This document shows, piece after piece, positions 55,392 to 64,000 of a DNA stretch of 64,000 nt; the stretch's first letter is position 1, and every line of letters starts with the position of its first letter. Origin of the DNA: Rhynchopus sp. YZ270_cl-10. Taxonomy: Eukaryota; Euglenozoa; Diplonemea; Diplonemida; Diplonemidae. The position numbers and the translations under genes are program-made. Below the pieces are notes generated by a model, which was not told the DNA's origin, did no database searches, and saw nothing but the letters and a program-made list of their open reading frames with translations. Where the stretch lies: contig OZ037891.1 of assembly GCA_964035575.1 (NCBI GenBank), positions 558,001 through 622,000 on the forward strand, written 5' to 3'.

Positions 55392-57907
55392 CCCCCCACC
55401 TACTCTCCCCCAACACAGTTCTGTCAAACGAATGAAAAGGGTTATTTTTCAAGATATCACCCTTTTTTTTTTTTTGCCTATTTTTTGAAAAATAATTACA
55501 CAGAAAACGACGAGGGATCGCAAGCTTGTTTCATTTTTTTTTTTTTTCTCTTCTTCACACCACAAACTTCGGCGAGAAAAAATAATGCAAGCATGCAGGG
55601 GGGACGATAAAACGAGAACGTACGGTTTTTTAAAATAGATTTTGCGTGCATGTTTAGGTGAGGCACGTTCATCTTTCAGTTTTCCCTTCTTTTTATCGCC
55701 CACTTTATCCGAGTTGTATTCGATTTTGTGTTCTTATTTTCCCTTTGTTTTTTTCCTCTAGATGTTAAGCCCCTTGTGTGGGGGCAATCATCTCTATCGT
55801 TTCACCTTTTTTTTCTATTTTCTTTTTCAGAAAAAATAATGGCTTTTGCAAATGTTGCTTGGTCGAAACTGGTTGGCCGCAAACCTTTTGGCAAATATAC
55901 ACATTTTATTTTCTTGAGAATAGAGCACACAGCTGTCTGTGTACACTAGACGGACAGCACATTCTTTTTCAGTTGATTTTTTTTATTTTTTGGAACACAA
56001 GATAAATCGCCTTCATCTTTTTCCAATTGCGCTTTTTTGTTTATATTTTATTTGGCTACCACGCGTCTTGGGCAAAGTGTGTCTGTATTTAAAAGCAGGG
56101 ATACAGCTCCGTAAGCGCAAACCATTGCCCTGAAAGCATGTTTTTTTTTTTTGTGTGTACCGGGGCTCTTATACCTTGTACTTCTCTCTTCTTTCAAGAG
56201 GTAATATTGTGACAGTACTGCTTTCTGATGTATTTTTTTCCAACAACAATTCATCAGAAATGCAGCTGTCATTATTATTAAGGAGAAAGAGAGAGGGAGC
56301 GAGAGAGAAAGTCATATTATGTGAAGGAGACCATGTATCCCAGGATGCTAGATACCATGCTTTTTGCATGTTTTTTTGTTTTTTTTTTTTTTTGTTTTCA
56401 TTTGAAAATAGTATCTTACCCGGGTAGATGGTCACTGTGAGGGTTGCTTTATGTACCCCTGAACTCATCCCTGTTCTCGTAAAAAGGAAAAAGAGAATGT
56501 AACAACAATGGATGTCATAGAACAATAGGCTTGTTTCTAATATGCTTCGCCCCATTTCCCTGATTCAAAATGAGCCCTTTATTTTCTGAAATGAATGCGT
56601 AGTTTTTTGTTTTTTCTTTTTGTTTGCTTTTGAAGGCATCAAATACCTACCATTCATTGTCGAAAAAGGGAAAATACTCGGCACCCCAGACAACTCCGAT
56701 TGTGTATTGGGTTTTTTGGTTGAGGGATTTTTGACAAACAATCCACTAAAAAAAATAAAGTTTGGGTACATTTAGTGTACCCTAGTATACCGTTTATTCA
56801 GTAGAATAGAAAGTATATGAAATATTTTTTTGATAACGAACGTGATCAAGCGTGACTGAGCACAGAGGCTTAGGTTCATCTCATAAACCCCTTCTTTTTT
56901 CTTTTTTTTTGAAGATTTTGAAAGATGTGTTCATTTTTTTCAATTTTTTCTCTCGTTCATTTCAAATAAATTAAAATACAACACGCTCGTTGAAGCCAGT
57001 CATATTTTAGGTTTTCACTTCTTTTTCTCTTTCCCTCTATTTCTTTTTTGTATACCGTTTTTTTCTTCTTTTCCGACGCCCAAGGGAGGGTCCATTTTTG
57101 AGCAATATTCTTGGGAAAACATGTAATTCTGAACATGATCCAAGGATCCCCTCATCCCTGCCCCTTCCTTTGAAATATGTGCACCAGAGCATTTTCATAA
57201 TTTTAGTTTTCTGTCTCTTTTTTTATTGTTATTTTTTTACGCACATCCTCCAAACGTTTCTTCTTCGTTTATCGACGACGATCTGATCCAGTTTTTTTTT
57301 TTTTTTTTTTTTTTTTTTACTCTGTGAATCTGGCTCGCACCGCAGAGAGGCACCATAACACTGCTTCTTAACCATGTGCACAACTACATCTACTCCGGAT
57401 GGTTTTGATAACCCACAGAGTACGCCTTCCCCCAGAGGGTGTCATCATGATTACATTTCTTTTTCGACATCAACATTTTTTTGCCACCGCTAATACGCAA
57501 AAAAAAAACCCCACAGAAGAGAGGATCATATAGACCTGGCATTGCTTTTAATGGGTTTCTCTTCAATTCCCTCCCCTTTTTTCTCCCCCCAACCCCCTCT
57601 AGTATATGGCGTGTTACTTAACAACGAAAACCCCCTTCCCCTTTTCCCTTCCGTCGATAGCGCACAAAGCAAAGTATCGATTTTTCTATAATTTTTTTTT
57701 TTGGCAAACCCCCCTCCCACTTCCTCCCTTCTCTCCAAAAAAAATCCTGTGTTTTGTAGTGCTGAATTAGAGGTTTTTGTAGGGTTCTTAGAGCATTTTT
57801 TGTATTTTTTTCAAAAAAAATAATACAAAAAATGTTGCGTGGAGCTCTCACGAGAAAAAAGCGAGGTGAACAAAAAAATTACCAAAAGTTTTTCAAGGCA
57901 GGGAAGG
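55392..57907. other. Gene-poor, T-rich DNA
   Basis: No coding texture. A family A copy with CTGAGC/GCTTAG stem lies at 56851-56895, a GAGGCACGTTCATCTTTC piece near 55660, and a family B-like GATAACCCACAGAG near 57405-57420. Confidence 0.5.
56851..56895 (+). repeat. Dispersed repeat family A copy
   Basis: CGTGACTGAGCACAGAGGC, TTAGGTTCATCTCATAAACC. The stem keeps pairing through one G-T pair. Confidence 0.75.
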
Positions 57908-57915
57908 GGTGACGC

Positions 57916-58029
57916 CAGGGCGTTCGCCCCGGGGCGAAAAATATTTTTTTTCGTTAAAAAAATCTTTTCCTGAAAAAATGACATTTTATTTCGCCCCAGG
58001 GCTTCGCCCCACCGGGGCGAAACCCTGTA

Positions 58030-58060
<31 letters not shown>

Positions 58061-58659
58061 AGGGGAAAAAAAAAAAAAAAAAGAGAGAGAGAGATTTCTC
58101 CCCACCACCCTGTAGACCCCCCCGGAGGGGGGGTCGCAGAGGGGTGTCCACTGTACTCAAAATCATCCGCAAACCCGCCTGCCGTGAGAGGAAGTTTCCC
58201 CAGCACTCCCGCTCGCTCCTCAATCCTGCAGTCTGCTGAAGGTGCACCGTACCCCCTGTTATAGAAGGTGTCACTGCTCGTGTCAACTCTACCTTCAATG
58301 GCAGAGAGTTGAAAATAATCAAAATAAGGATGAAGTCTCATATGACGGATGCCTCTCTCTTGTACATCTGTTTGATTAAACAACACAAAGAGACCCTCAG
58401 TGAGGGGGGATTGATGAAATTCTCCATCGTTTTGCTGGTTTTAGTATCAGGAAAGTTCAGCTGTAATATCACTTGTGCTGGGGAAGGGATCACGCGCAAA
58501 TCGCAAATTTTTTTTGACCATTCACCCCACGAACTAACTTCTCTCCGGCGGGAAAAATTTTTTTGACCTATTTTAAGCACCAGTAAAAAAACGAAAATTT
58601 CGGGGTTTTTGGTATTTCGCCACGATCAGGAAAAAACGATGGCGATAGCGAACGCCCTG
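57916..58659. mobile_element. hAT-like transposon carrying an exon-like fragment (744 bp)
   Basis: The ends CAGGGCGTTCGC are perfect inverted repeats, and the 8-bp duplication GGTGACGC at 57908-57915 and 58660-58667 is exact. An internal GCCCCGGGGCG palindrome repeats near the left end, next to an AAAT microsatellite (about 58026-58060). The right half carries coding-like DNA on the - strand. There is no transposase. Confidence 0.9.
58140..58434 (-). pseudogene. Captured exon-like fragment inside the hAT-like element
   Basis: After an acceptor-like CTGATACTAAAACCAG on the - strand the frame is open for about 98 codons: QNDGEFHQSPLTEGLFVLFN, QTDVQERGIRHMRLHPYFDY, FQLSAIEGRVDTSSDTFYNR, GYGAPSADCRIEE, LGKLPLTAGGFADDFEYSG. 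The composition and the upstream splice-like site suggest a real host exon picked up by the transposon. I do not recognise the family. Confidence 0.5.
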
Positions 58660-58949
58660 GGTGACGCATATTCTAACAAAAAAAATATGACATTATTTTT
58701 TTTTCAAAGAGTTTTTTGAGAAGAGAAACAACGGACCCGTTTCTCCCTTTTTTCCCTTGGTAGGTCTCGACTAGCTAGGCTTACACACACGGTGCACTTT
58801 TCTTTCTTTTTTCCACGGAGTCTGTGTCTGCGTTCCGGCGTTTGCACTATTGGCTTCACTTTTTTTTCTTCTTCTTCTTTTTTCAGTTTTTTTTTTTCTC
58901 TACAAATTGATGTGCACCACATGGGAGAACGGGATCCAGAAAATAAACA

Positions 58950-59008
58950 ACCTTTCGAGTTGAGTACACACCCTACCTCACTCGGTAGGTGATTGTTGAC
59001 ACAACAAA
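58950..59008 (+). repeat. Dispersed repeat family E copy
   Basis: CCTTTCGAGTTGAGTACACA, CCCTACCTCACTCGGTAGG, TGATTGTTGACACAACAAA. Confidence 0.65.
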
Positions 59009-59100
59009 GTTGCAAGTTGCAACAGCAAGAAAAAAGCAGCAAACAATAGAAAACGATTCCATCCCTTCCCACCTACCCCTCTCTTTGCCTACACGACGTC

Positions 59101-59420
59101 CATGTCAGCGCGACACGTCATAATGACCTGTCATATGGCATGGTAAAAAACGATAACATGTAAATGACATGCACCACCTGTCATTATGATATATGGTCCG
59201 TGTTGGTAGCCATTCTCTGTACAGAACACACACTTTTGTAAGGTTTGTTGAGGCTCACCTATTCTCGAGGGGATGGCCTTACGGGGCGTTAGAACAGCAA
59301 AACCATGGAAAAGTGTGTGTTCTGTACAGAGAATGACACGTGTACCAACACGTACCACATTTCATAATTGACATGTCAGAAAAGCGACGTGTCATTTTGC
59401 ATGTCATTCTGACATGTCCC
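59101..59420. mobile_element. Large foldback element rich in GACATGTC
   Basis: The outer arms (GTCAGCGCGACACGTCATAA against GCCAGCGGGACATGTCAGAA) and inner arms (CATTCTCTGTACAGAACACA, exact on both sides, about 59200-59233 and 59315-59345) are inverted. Many TGTCAT/ATGACA motifs lie between. No target duplication was found. Confidence 0.7.
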
Positions 59421-59730
59421 GCTGGCATGAGGCGTTGTGTGTAAACCTCTTCCTCTCTGATGACTGAGGAGGGTCTTCGGACCCCTGGCCGCATGAGGTT
59501 TATATTTTAGCACCCTGCAAAAATAAAACAAGAGCACAAAGCAAAAAATATCAAAAAAACTTCATATTTAAACAGCAACACAAAAAAAATGTTGCATTGC
59601 ACTCCGACCTGAAGCCCCCTTCCTCACAGGTAAGCCTCCTCCCTCCTTTCTCCCCCCCCCTCCGCAATTTTGGTCTGTCTTTGGTTGCTTTCAATGGGAT
59701 GTGCACACATCTTATCTTTCAAGATTCCCT

Positions 59731-59825
59731 CCCTCTGGGGGTTCGATAACCCACAGATGAAAAGTGCTTTACGCCCGCCGATGAATGGTGAGGAGACGCT
59801 TGCACTTTCAACTTCTCTTTTTTTA
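59731..59825 (+). repeat. Dispersed repeat family B, full-length copy
   Basis: CCCTCTGGGGGTTCGATAAC, CCACAGATG, CGCCCGCCGATGAATGGTGA, GGAGACGCTTGCACTTTC, AACTTCTC and a T tail. Confidence 0.8.
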
Positions 59826-59916
59826 TATTTTTTTTTTGTTGGTGGCCTATGTCCACATTGTTGTGTACCTTTCCTCTCCCTCCCCACATCTCCCCGCGTA
59901 CAAATATCGATTTTTC

Positions 59917-60372
59917 CAGTGTTCCCAGGGTGAGATTTTGGGGTGAGAAATATCAGAAAAAAAAGGGGAAAGTGGCGAAAGCTTGTCTTTTTTCTGAAGT
60001 GACCCCATCACGATCCAGGAGAAGTCCGGAACTGCAAATCAGGTGGTTTTCACAGGATTTCTGCGAGGGCTAAGTAAAAAAATTTGCCTGCGGCGTCACT
60101 TTTCATTATTTTTTTTTTGCTTTGCAAAAAGGGTTCGTTGGTGTAAAAAGCTGTATTTTACGCTGTACCCCAATTCTTTTTTCTCCTGCGGCAAATAAAA
60201 AAATAAAGTACCCCATCAAAATGACTTCATCGCGATCCGGGATCAGCTCGGAAATGAATTGGCGGGTCACCGGGCGCAAATTTAGCCGGTATCACCAAAG
60301 CTCTGCAAAACCCCCCAAAACCGCAAAATCTCATCTCTTTTCAGAGTTAGGGTGAGAAACTGGGAAACACTG
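59917..60372. mobile_element. Non-autonomous hAT-like transposon (456 bp)
   Basis: The ends are CAGTGTTCCCAG and CAGTGTTTCCCAG (reverse strand), with an exact 8-bp duplication GATTTTTC at 59909-59916 and 60373-60380. It contains a CCTGCGGCGTC module and GGGTTCGTTG(G) plus GTGTAAAAAGCT, shared with the elements at 5153 and 23699. Confidence 0.85.
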
Positions 60373-60484
60373 GATTTTTCCAAAAAAAAAAAAAAAAAAT
60401 CGCAACACTCTCTCCATCCCTCTCCTGACTTCTAATGGTCAGCTCCTCCGTCATTTTTTTTTTTCTTTTTTCTTTTTTCTTTTT

Positions 60485-61332
60485 CAGGCCTTTTGCTAAC
60501 CATCATGCCATCATCCCACGTTTTTGGGCGTTTTTTATTTTTTTTTCCATCATGCCACCATCATGCCACGGGGGTGGTGGGGCAGGGCTTTCGCTCTGCA
60601 TCACCTGGGTATTTCCCCCCAGATGGCATGATGGCATGATGGCATGATGGCATGATGGCATGATGGCATGATGGCATGATGGCATGATGGCATGATGGCA
60701 TGATGGCATGATGGCATGATGGCATGATGGCATGATGGCATGATGGCATGATGGCATGATGGCATGATGGCATGATGGCATGATGGCATGATGGCATGAT
60801 GGCATGATGGCATGATGGCATGATGGCATGATGGCATGATGGCACCTTGAAATTTTTCTGCTCTCTGCGCTCGCGGAGGTATACCTCAAAAAAAATTCCC
60901 GCTCGCTTCGCTCGCGCTGTACGCTATCCTGCCTATCATGCCATTTTACAATGTCTAAGGGGATTCCCTTGCATTTTGCAGCCAGAAATGAAACTTGACC
61001 CAAGCTGCAAAAAATTGACCATTGTTATTTCAAAGTGACCCAACTGTTGCAACAGCCCCTGCTTCTGGAAGACGTATTGATTTTGTACGGTTAGTGTACG
61101 TAAGGCGCAAGACCAAGCACCGCTAATAAAGGATTAGATTCCGTTTTTGTTAGCTTGCAAAGCTGACCCTTCGCCTCTCCACCCTGTGGCTGGCAGGGAG
61201 GCGCGCGCGAAGCGCGCGACGACCGCTTTTACCAGGCGGGAAAGCTCGGAATGTACTTTTTTTCCAGGAAATTATTTTTTTTTGACCATCATGCCATTCA
61301 GGGGGAAAATCCCAAAGTTAGCAAAAGGCCTG
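60485..61332. mobile_element. Non-autonomous hAT-like transposon (848 bp)
   Basis: Perfect 16-bp ends CAGGCCTTTTGCTAAC. The flanks are T-rich: TTCTTTTT directly before the left end and, one T later, after the right end, so the 8-bp duplication has slipped by one base. It carries a 28-copy 8-mer array, a CTCGCTTCGCTCG hairpin and a GCGCGCGAAGCGCGC hairpin. Confidence 0.75.
60622..60844. repeat. Tandem array of the 8-mer GATGGCAT, about 28 copies
   Basis: Perfect over 223 bp, inside the hAT-like element at 60485-61332. Its reverse complement ATGCCATC also occurs singly at both edges of the element. Open frames across it (M-P-S-C-H-H-A-I) are artefacts. Confidence 0.95.
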
Positions 61333-61596
61333 TTTCTTTTTGCTCTTTTCCCTACACACCTTCCCCTTTTCTCTTCAATAGCAGAAGTGTTTTTCCTCAA
61401 TATTTTTTTAAAAAAATGGGACATGTTTCCCTTCACCCCCATCCCCTCTTCTATATGACAAAATCTGGTGGCTGAAAGGGAACTGTCGAGATCGTCCACA
61501 ACGTGGCACACCCATCTACTATTCCCGATGTTACTAAAGTACCAAACCCCCCCTTAAAAGTGTTTTTTTAAATCTCCTTCTTAACACATGACTCTT

Positions 61597-61752
61597 CAAG
61601 GGTAAGGCACGAGAGGTGTTTACCCGACCCCTTCCCCTCTTTTTTTTTATAATGTAAACCACGAAATGGATGTAGGACTGCATGGTTGGGGGGGTCCACC
61701 CACGGTGCACCAAAGGTACACTGTCAGGGCTTTTTGTATTTCTAGTCAAACT
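61597..61752 (+). repeat. ACGAGAG hairpin followed by a family D copy
   Basis: GGTAAGGC, ACGAGAG, GTGTTTACC (61600-61624), then family D (61650-61752): ACCACGAAATGGATGTAGGA, ACTGCATGGTTGG, GTCCACCC, GTACACTGTCAGGGC, TTTTTGTATTTCTAGTCAAA. Confidence 0.7.
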
Positions 61753-62175
61753 TTTTTTTTCAGATAGGTGTATGAGGAGGGAGACACACCAATCATCTTT
61801 TCAAGGTTATTTTGTTTTGTGTTTTTATGTTTTCTTTCTCCCTCCTGGGATGGGACTGAAGATGTTCACAAAAGGATGTGCTTTTTTTCCCGTGCGTTTT
61901 TTTTGTACTTTATTTTTTTTTTAATTGTAGCAGCAGTTTTGTTTTACCATCTTGGGGGGACTACCGTTCTCTTGGACAGTATTAGTTTTCTTTCTTTATG
62001 GTATATTGTATTGCAGGTATAATTCAGGTAAAAGGTGTCGTCCACCCAACGACTTCCCCTGTGTAGCTCTTCGCAGGTGTGGGAAAGTGAAGCTTGGCAA
62101 AGGTGTGGCCAACAATGCACTATTAACAAACCCATTTATAAAAAAAACAAACGAAAAAAAAAAAAAAAAATGTAT

Positions 62176-62229
62176 GGGAAGGCCCATTATTCCAATCCAT
62201 GTTACAATGTTACTTGAAATGGGGTCCAA

Positions 62230-62271
<42 letters not shown>

Positions 62272-62778
62272 CGAGCAAAAAAATTTTTGGGAATCACGGT
62301 TTCCCCCCTAAGTTACAGGGGGGCCCTGTACAAAACCTAAGGGGGGGTCCGAAAAAATTTTCCCACCCACAAAAAATCAAAAAAAAAAAATTTTTTTTTC
62401 CGATTCTCGGGAGACTGTGCGTGCCGTGATGGGGTCATTTTGCGCTGAGAAATGAGTTTTTTTTGGCCTAAAATGCATGTGTCAGTTTTTAGGTGAAAAT
62501 ACACCCAAAACTGACACATGCATTTTAGGCCAAAAAAACTCATTTCTCAGCGCAAAATGACCCCATCACAGCACGCACAGTCTCCCGAGAATCGGAAAAA
62601 AAAAATTTTTTTTTCGATTTTTTGTGGGCAAAAATTGGTCAAAAAAATTTTCCGACCCCAATTTGTACCGTTGAAAAAAAAAATATTCCATCCTAAGTAA
62701 CAAAATTCCCGCCCCCAGACCCCCCCCCCCCCCCCCCATTGTTACATTGTAACATGGATTGGAATAATGGGCCTTCCC
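62176..62778. mobile_element. Long foldback element (603 bp)
   Basis: The terminal repeats GGGAAGGCCCATTATTCCAA continue for ~37 bp and are nearly perfect. The flanking bases TAT match on both sides (3-bp duplication or TA plus T). The centre (62399-62596) is a ~95-bp-per-arm palindrome, and C-runs of up to about 35 lie inside both ends. The superfamily is not clear. Confidence 0.75.
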
Positions 62779-64000
62779 TATGGGAAAAAAGGTGTAGCAC
62801 ATTGCTTAGTGCCACACGTTTTTCGAATGTGTGTGATTTCTCTTTTCATGAGTCATATATTGATTGCTTCCGTTCCTGTTGATGTGTGTGTATGTTTGCA
62901 AGCAGGTGGATAATTCCTTTCAGCGGAGTGTAGCCATATCGTATGGAACAGGCATAGTTTTGTTTTTTTTTAACAGTCCTGATTTTTTTGTCTTGTATGT
63001 TATGCGAGTTTCGTGAAAGATGAATGATTTCAGCCGATACGGAAAACGGCAATTTTTCCTGGCGTATCACAACAACCAAACAATAAAAAAAAACCAATAA
63101 AAAATAGTGAAAAGTCACAATAAAAAAAAAAAAAGTGTTTCCAAGACAGCAAGGAATAAAACCACATGGATGTATCGTTGCTGAATGTCCATTGTGTGCT
63201 TTCTCGTCTTTGATTGCAAATAACATGACATGGTTGCGTTCTTCTGCTTCTTAATAGCGTTTTTTGCAATCTTCTTTGCGGTGACTAAGCACGAGACGCT
63301 TAGGTTCATCTTATAAACTTCTCTCCTTTATTTTACCACTCTCCTTTTTAGTAAAGGACGTTCTTCCCCCTTCAGCCCCTCCCTCTTCCCAAGGTATTCA
63401 TCTTCTGAGCCTTACAATTATGTTTTTACAAAATATTTTTCAAAAAAAAAAGGGAGGTAACAAAACAACGCATTTTCCTTTGGTGTTTTGCAAGAGAAAG
63501 AAAAAAAGATTGAAACTCAAAAGGGGGGTGGTCAAAAAAATTTTTTTTTGTCTACTCCTCGCCACAACAGTCAGGTGCTGTGCCGCAAGGTTTCAATACC
63601 GAGTGGACATAGCGCGGCTCCTTTCTCAGGTCCACTCTTTTATCAACGTGCGTTTTTTTTTTTTTTTTTTTGTTTTTTTTTGGTACACTGTCACGAGAGG
63701 GCTTTCAAAATCAACTTTTATTTGATTCATAAAATCCCCTTTTTTCAAAAAAAAAGCAGTGACAGGACACGTTCCTATCCTAACTCAATCAAAAATTTTT
63801 TAGGTGACAAAGTACGAGGTTTGGGGTCATCTTTTAAACTTTTGTTTTTTTGTTTTGTTTTTTTTTACCTTTGACCAACCATACCACCGGATACCCACAT
63901 TGTATCTCGGGGATGATTCTAGATTGTACATCAGCACACTTCTTACCATAGATAGATACACACTATATGTTATTGGCTAAGTGTCGCTTAGACAAACCTT
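62779..64000. other. Right end of window: repeats, no gene seen
   Basis: T/A-rich. Family A copies lie at 63280-63328 (CTAAGC, ACGAGAC, GCTTAG) and 63801-63845 (CAAA/TTTG stem), and a short family D piece at 63681-63720 (TACACTGTCACGAGAGGGCT). No frame looks coding. Confidence 0.55.
63280..63328 (+). repeat. Dispersed repeat family A, near-consensus copy
   Basis: GTGACTAAGC, ACGAGAC, GCTTAGGTTCATCTTATAAA, CTTCTCTCC. Confidence 0.8.

Noticed and set aside
3465-59825. tRNA genes, because of GGTTCGATA(A)CC
   Set aside because: The surrounding bases do not form a cloverleaf, acceptor stem or anticodon arm. Only a B-box-like word is present.
60503-61003. Open frame of repeated M-P-S-C-H-H-A-I residues on the - strand
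   Set aside because: It only reflects the 8-bp GATGGCAT array inside a transposon.
1-64000. LTR-type or other virus-derived elements
   Set aside because: No long direct terminal repeats, reverse transcriptase, capsid or integrase domain was recognised in any frame. The mobile DNA seen here is DNA-transposon type.

Overview
The window is nuclear DNA of a unicellular eukaryote, most likely a flagellated protist. The evidence is 15 GT-AG introns, nearly all with a GTATG donor, and a typical protist protein set: a spastin-type microtubule-severing ATPase, coiled-coil scaffolds, a two-pass sensory nucleotide cyclase, a cold-shock-domain protein, and ARM and Sel1 repeat proteins. I cannot name the species. 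An excavate/metamonad-type flagellate would fit the donor consensus and gene set, but this is a guess. No rRNA, tRNA, CRISPR array, organellar gene or LTR-type element was recognised.

Layout. Nine protein genes were found, all on the + strand: a cold-shock protein (822-2190), a basic helical protein (13356-15377), a discoidin-like plus coiled-coil protein with seven exons (16581-19778), a Ser/Thr kinase (22397-23572), a transmembrane cyclase (28718-31609), an ARM-repeat protein with four exons (33231-35276), a spectrin-like coiled-coil protein with four exons (36098-38083), spastin (39924-41682) and a Sel1-like protein with an MGC N-terminus (42868-44706). From 44.7 kb to the right edge I see no confident host gene. 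Several of the proteins (spastin, the coiled-coil proteins and perhaps the ARM protein) fit a cytoskeletal or flagellar role. Nothing shows that the nine form one pathway.

The spaces between genes hold two layers of repeats. The first is inserted DNA transposons. At least nine short hAT-like elements were found, most with a shared end pattern CAGG(G/C)-N5-GCTA and an exact 8-bp target duplication. There is also one Mutator-like element with an exact 9-bp duplication and a set of foldback elements. Several carry coding-like gene fragments, often on the - strand, GC-rich hairpin modules, or tandem arrays of 7-9 bp units.

The second layer is about five families of short dispersed repeats (called A to E here). 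They are 35-130 bp long, every copy I found reads in the same direction as the genes, they usually end in a pyrimidine/T-rich tail, and they occur both between genes and inside introns. Family A folds into a hairpin whose loop (ACGAGAG) is kept while the stem changes with compensating bases. This is the strongest candidate for an undescribed system in the window.
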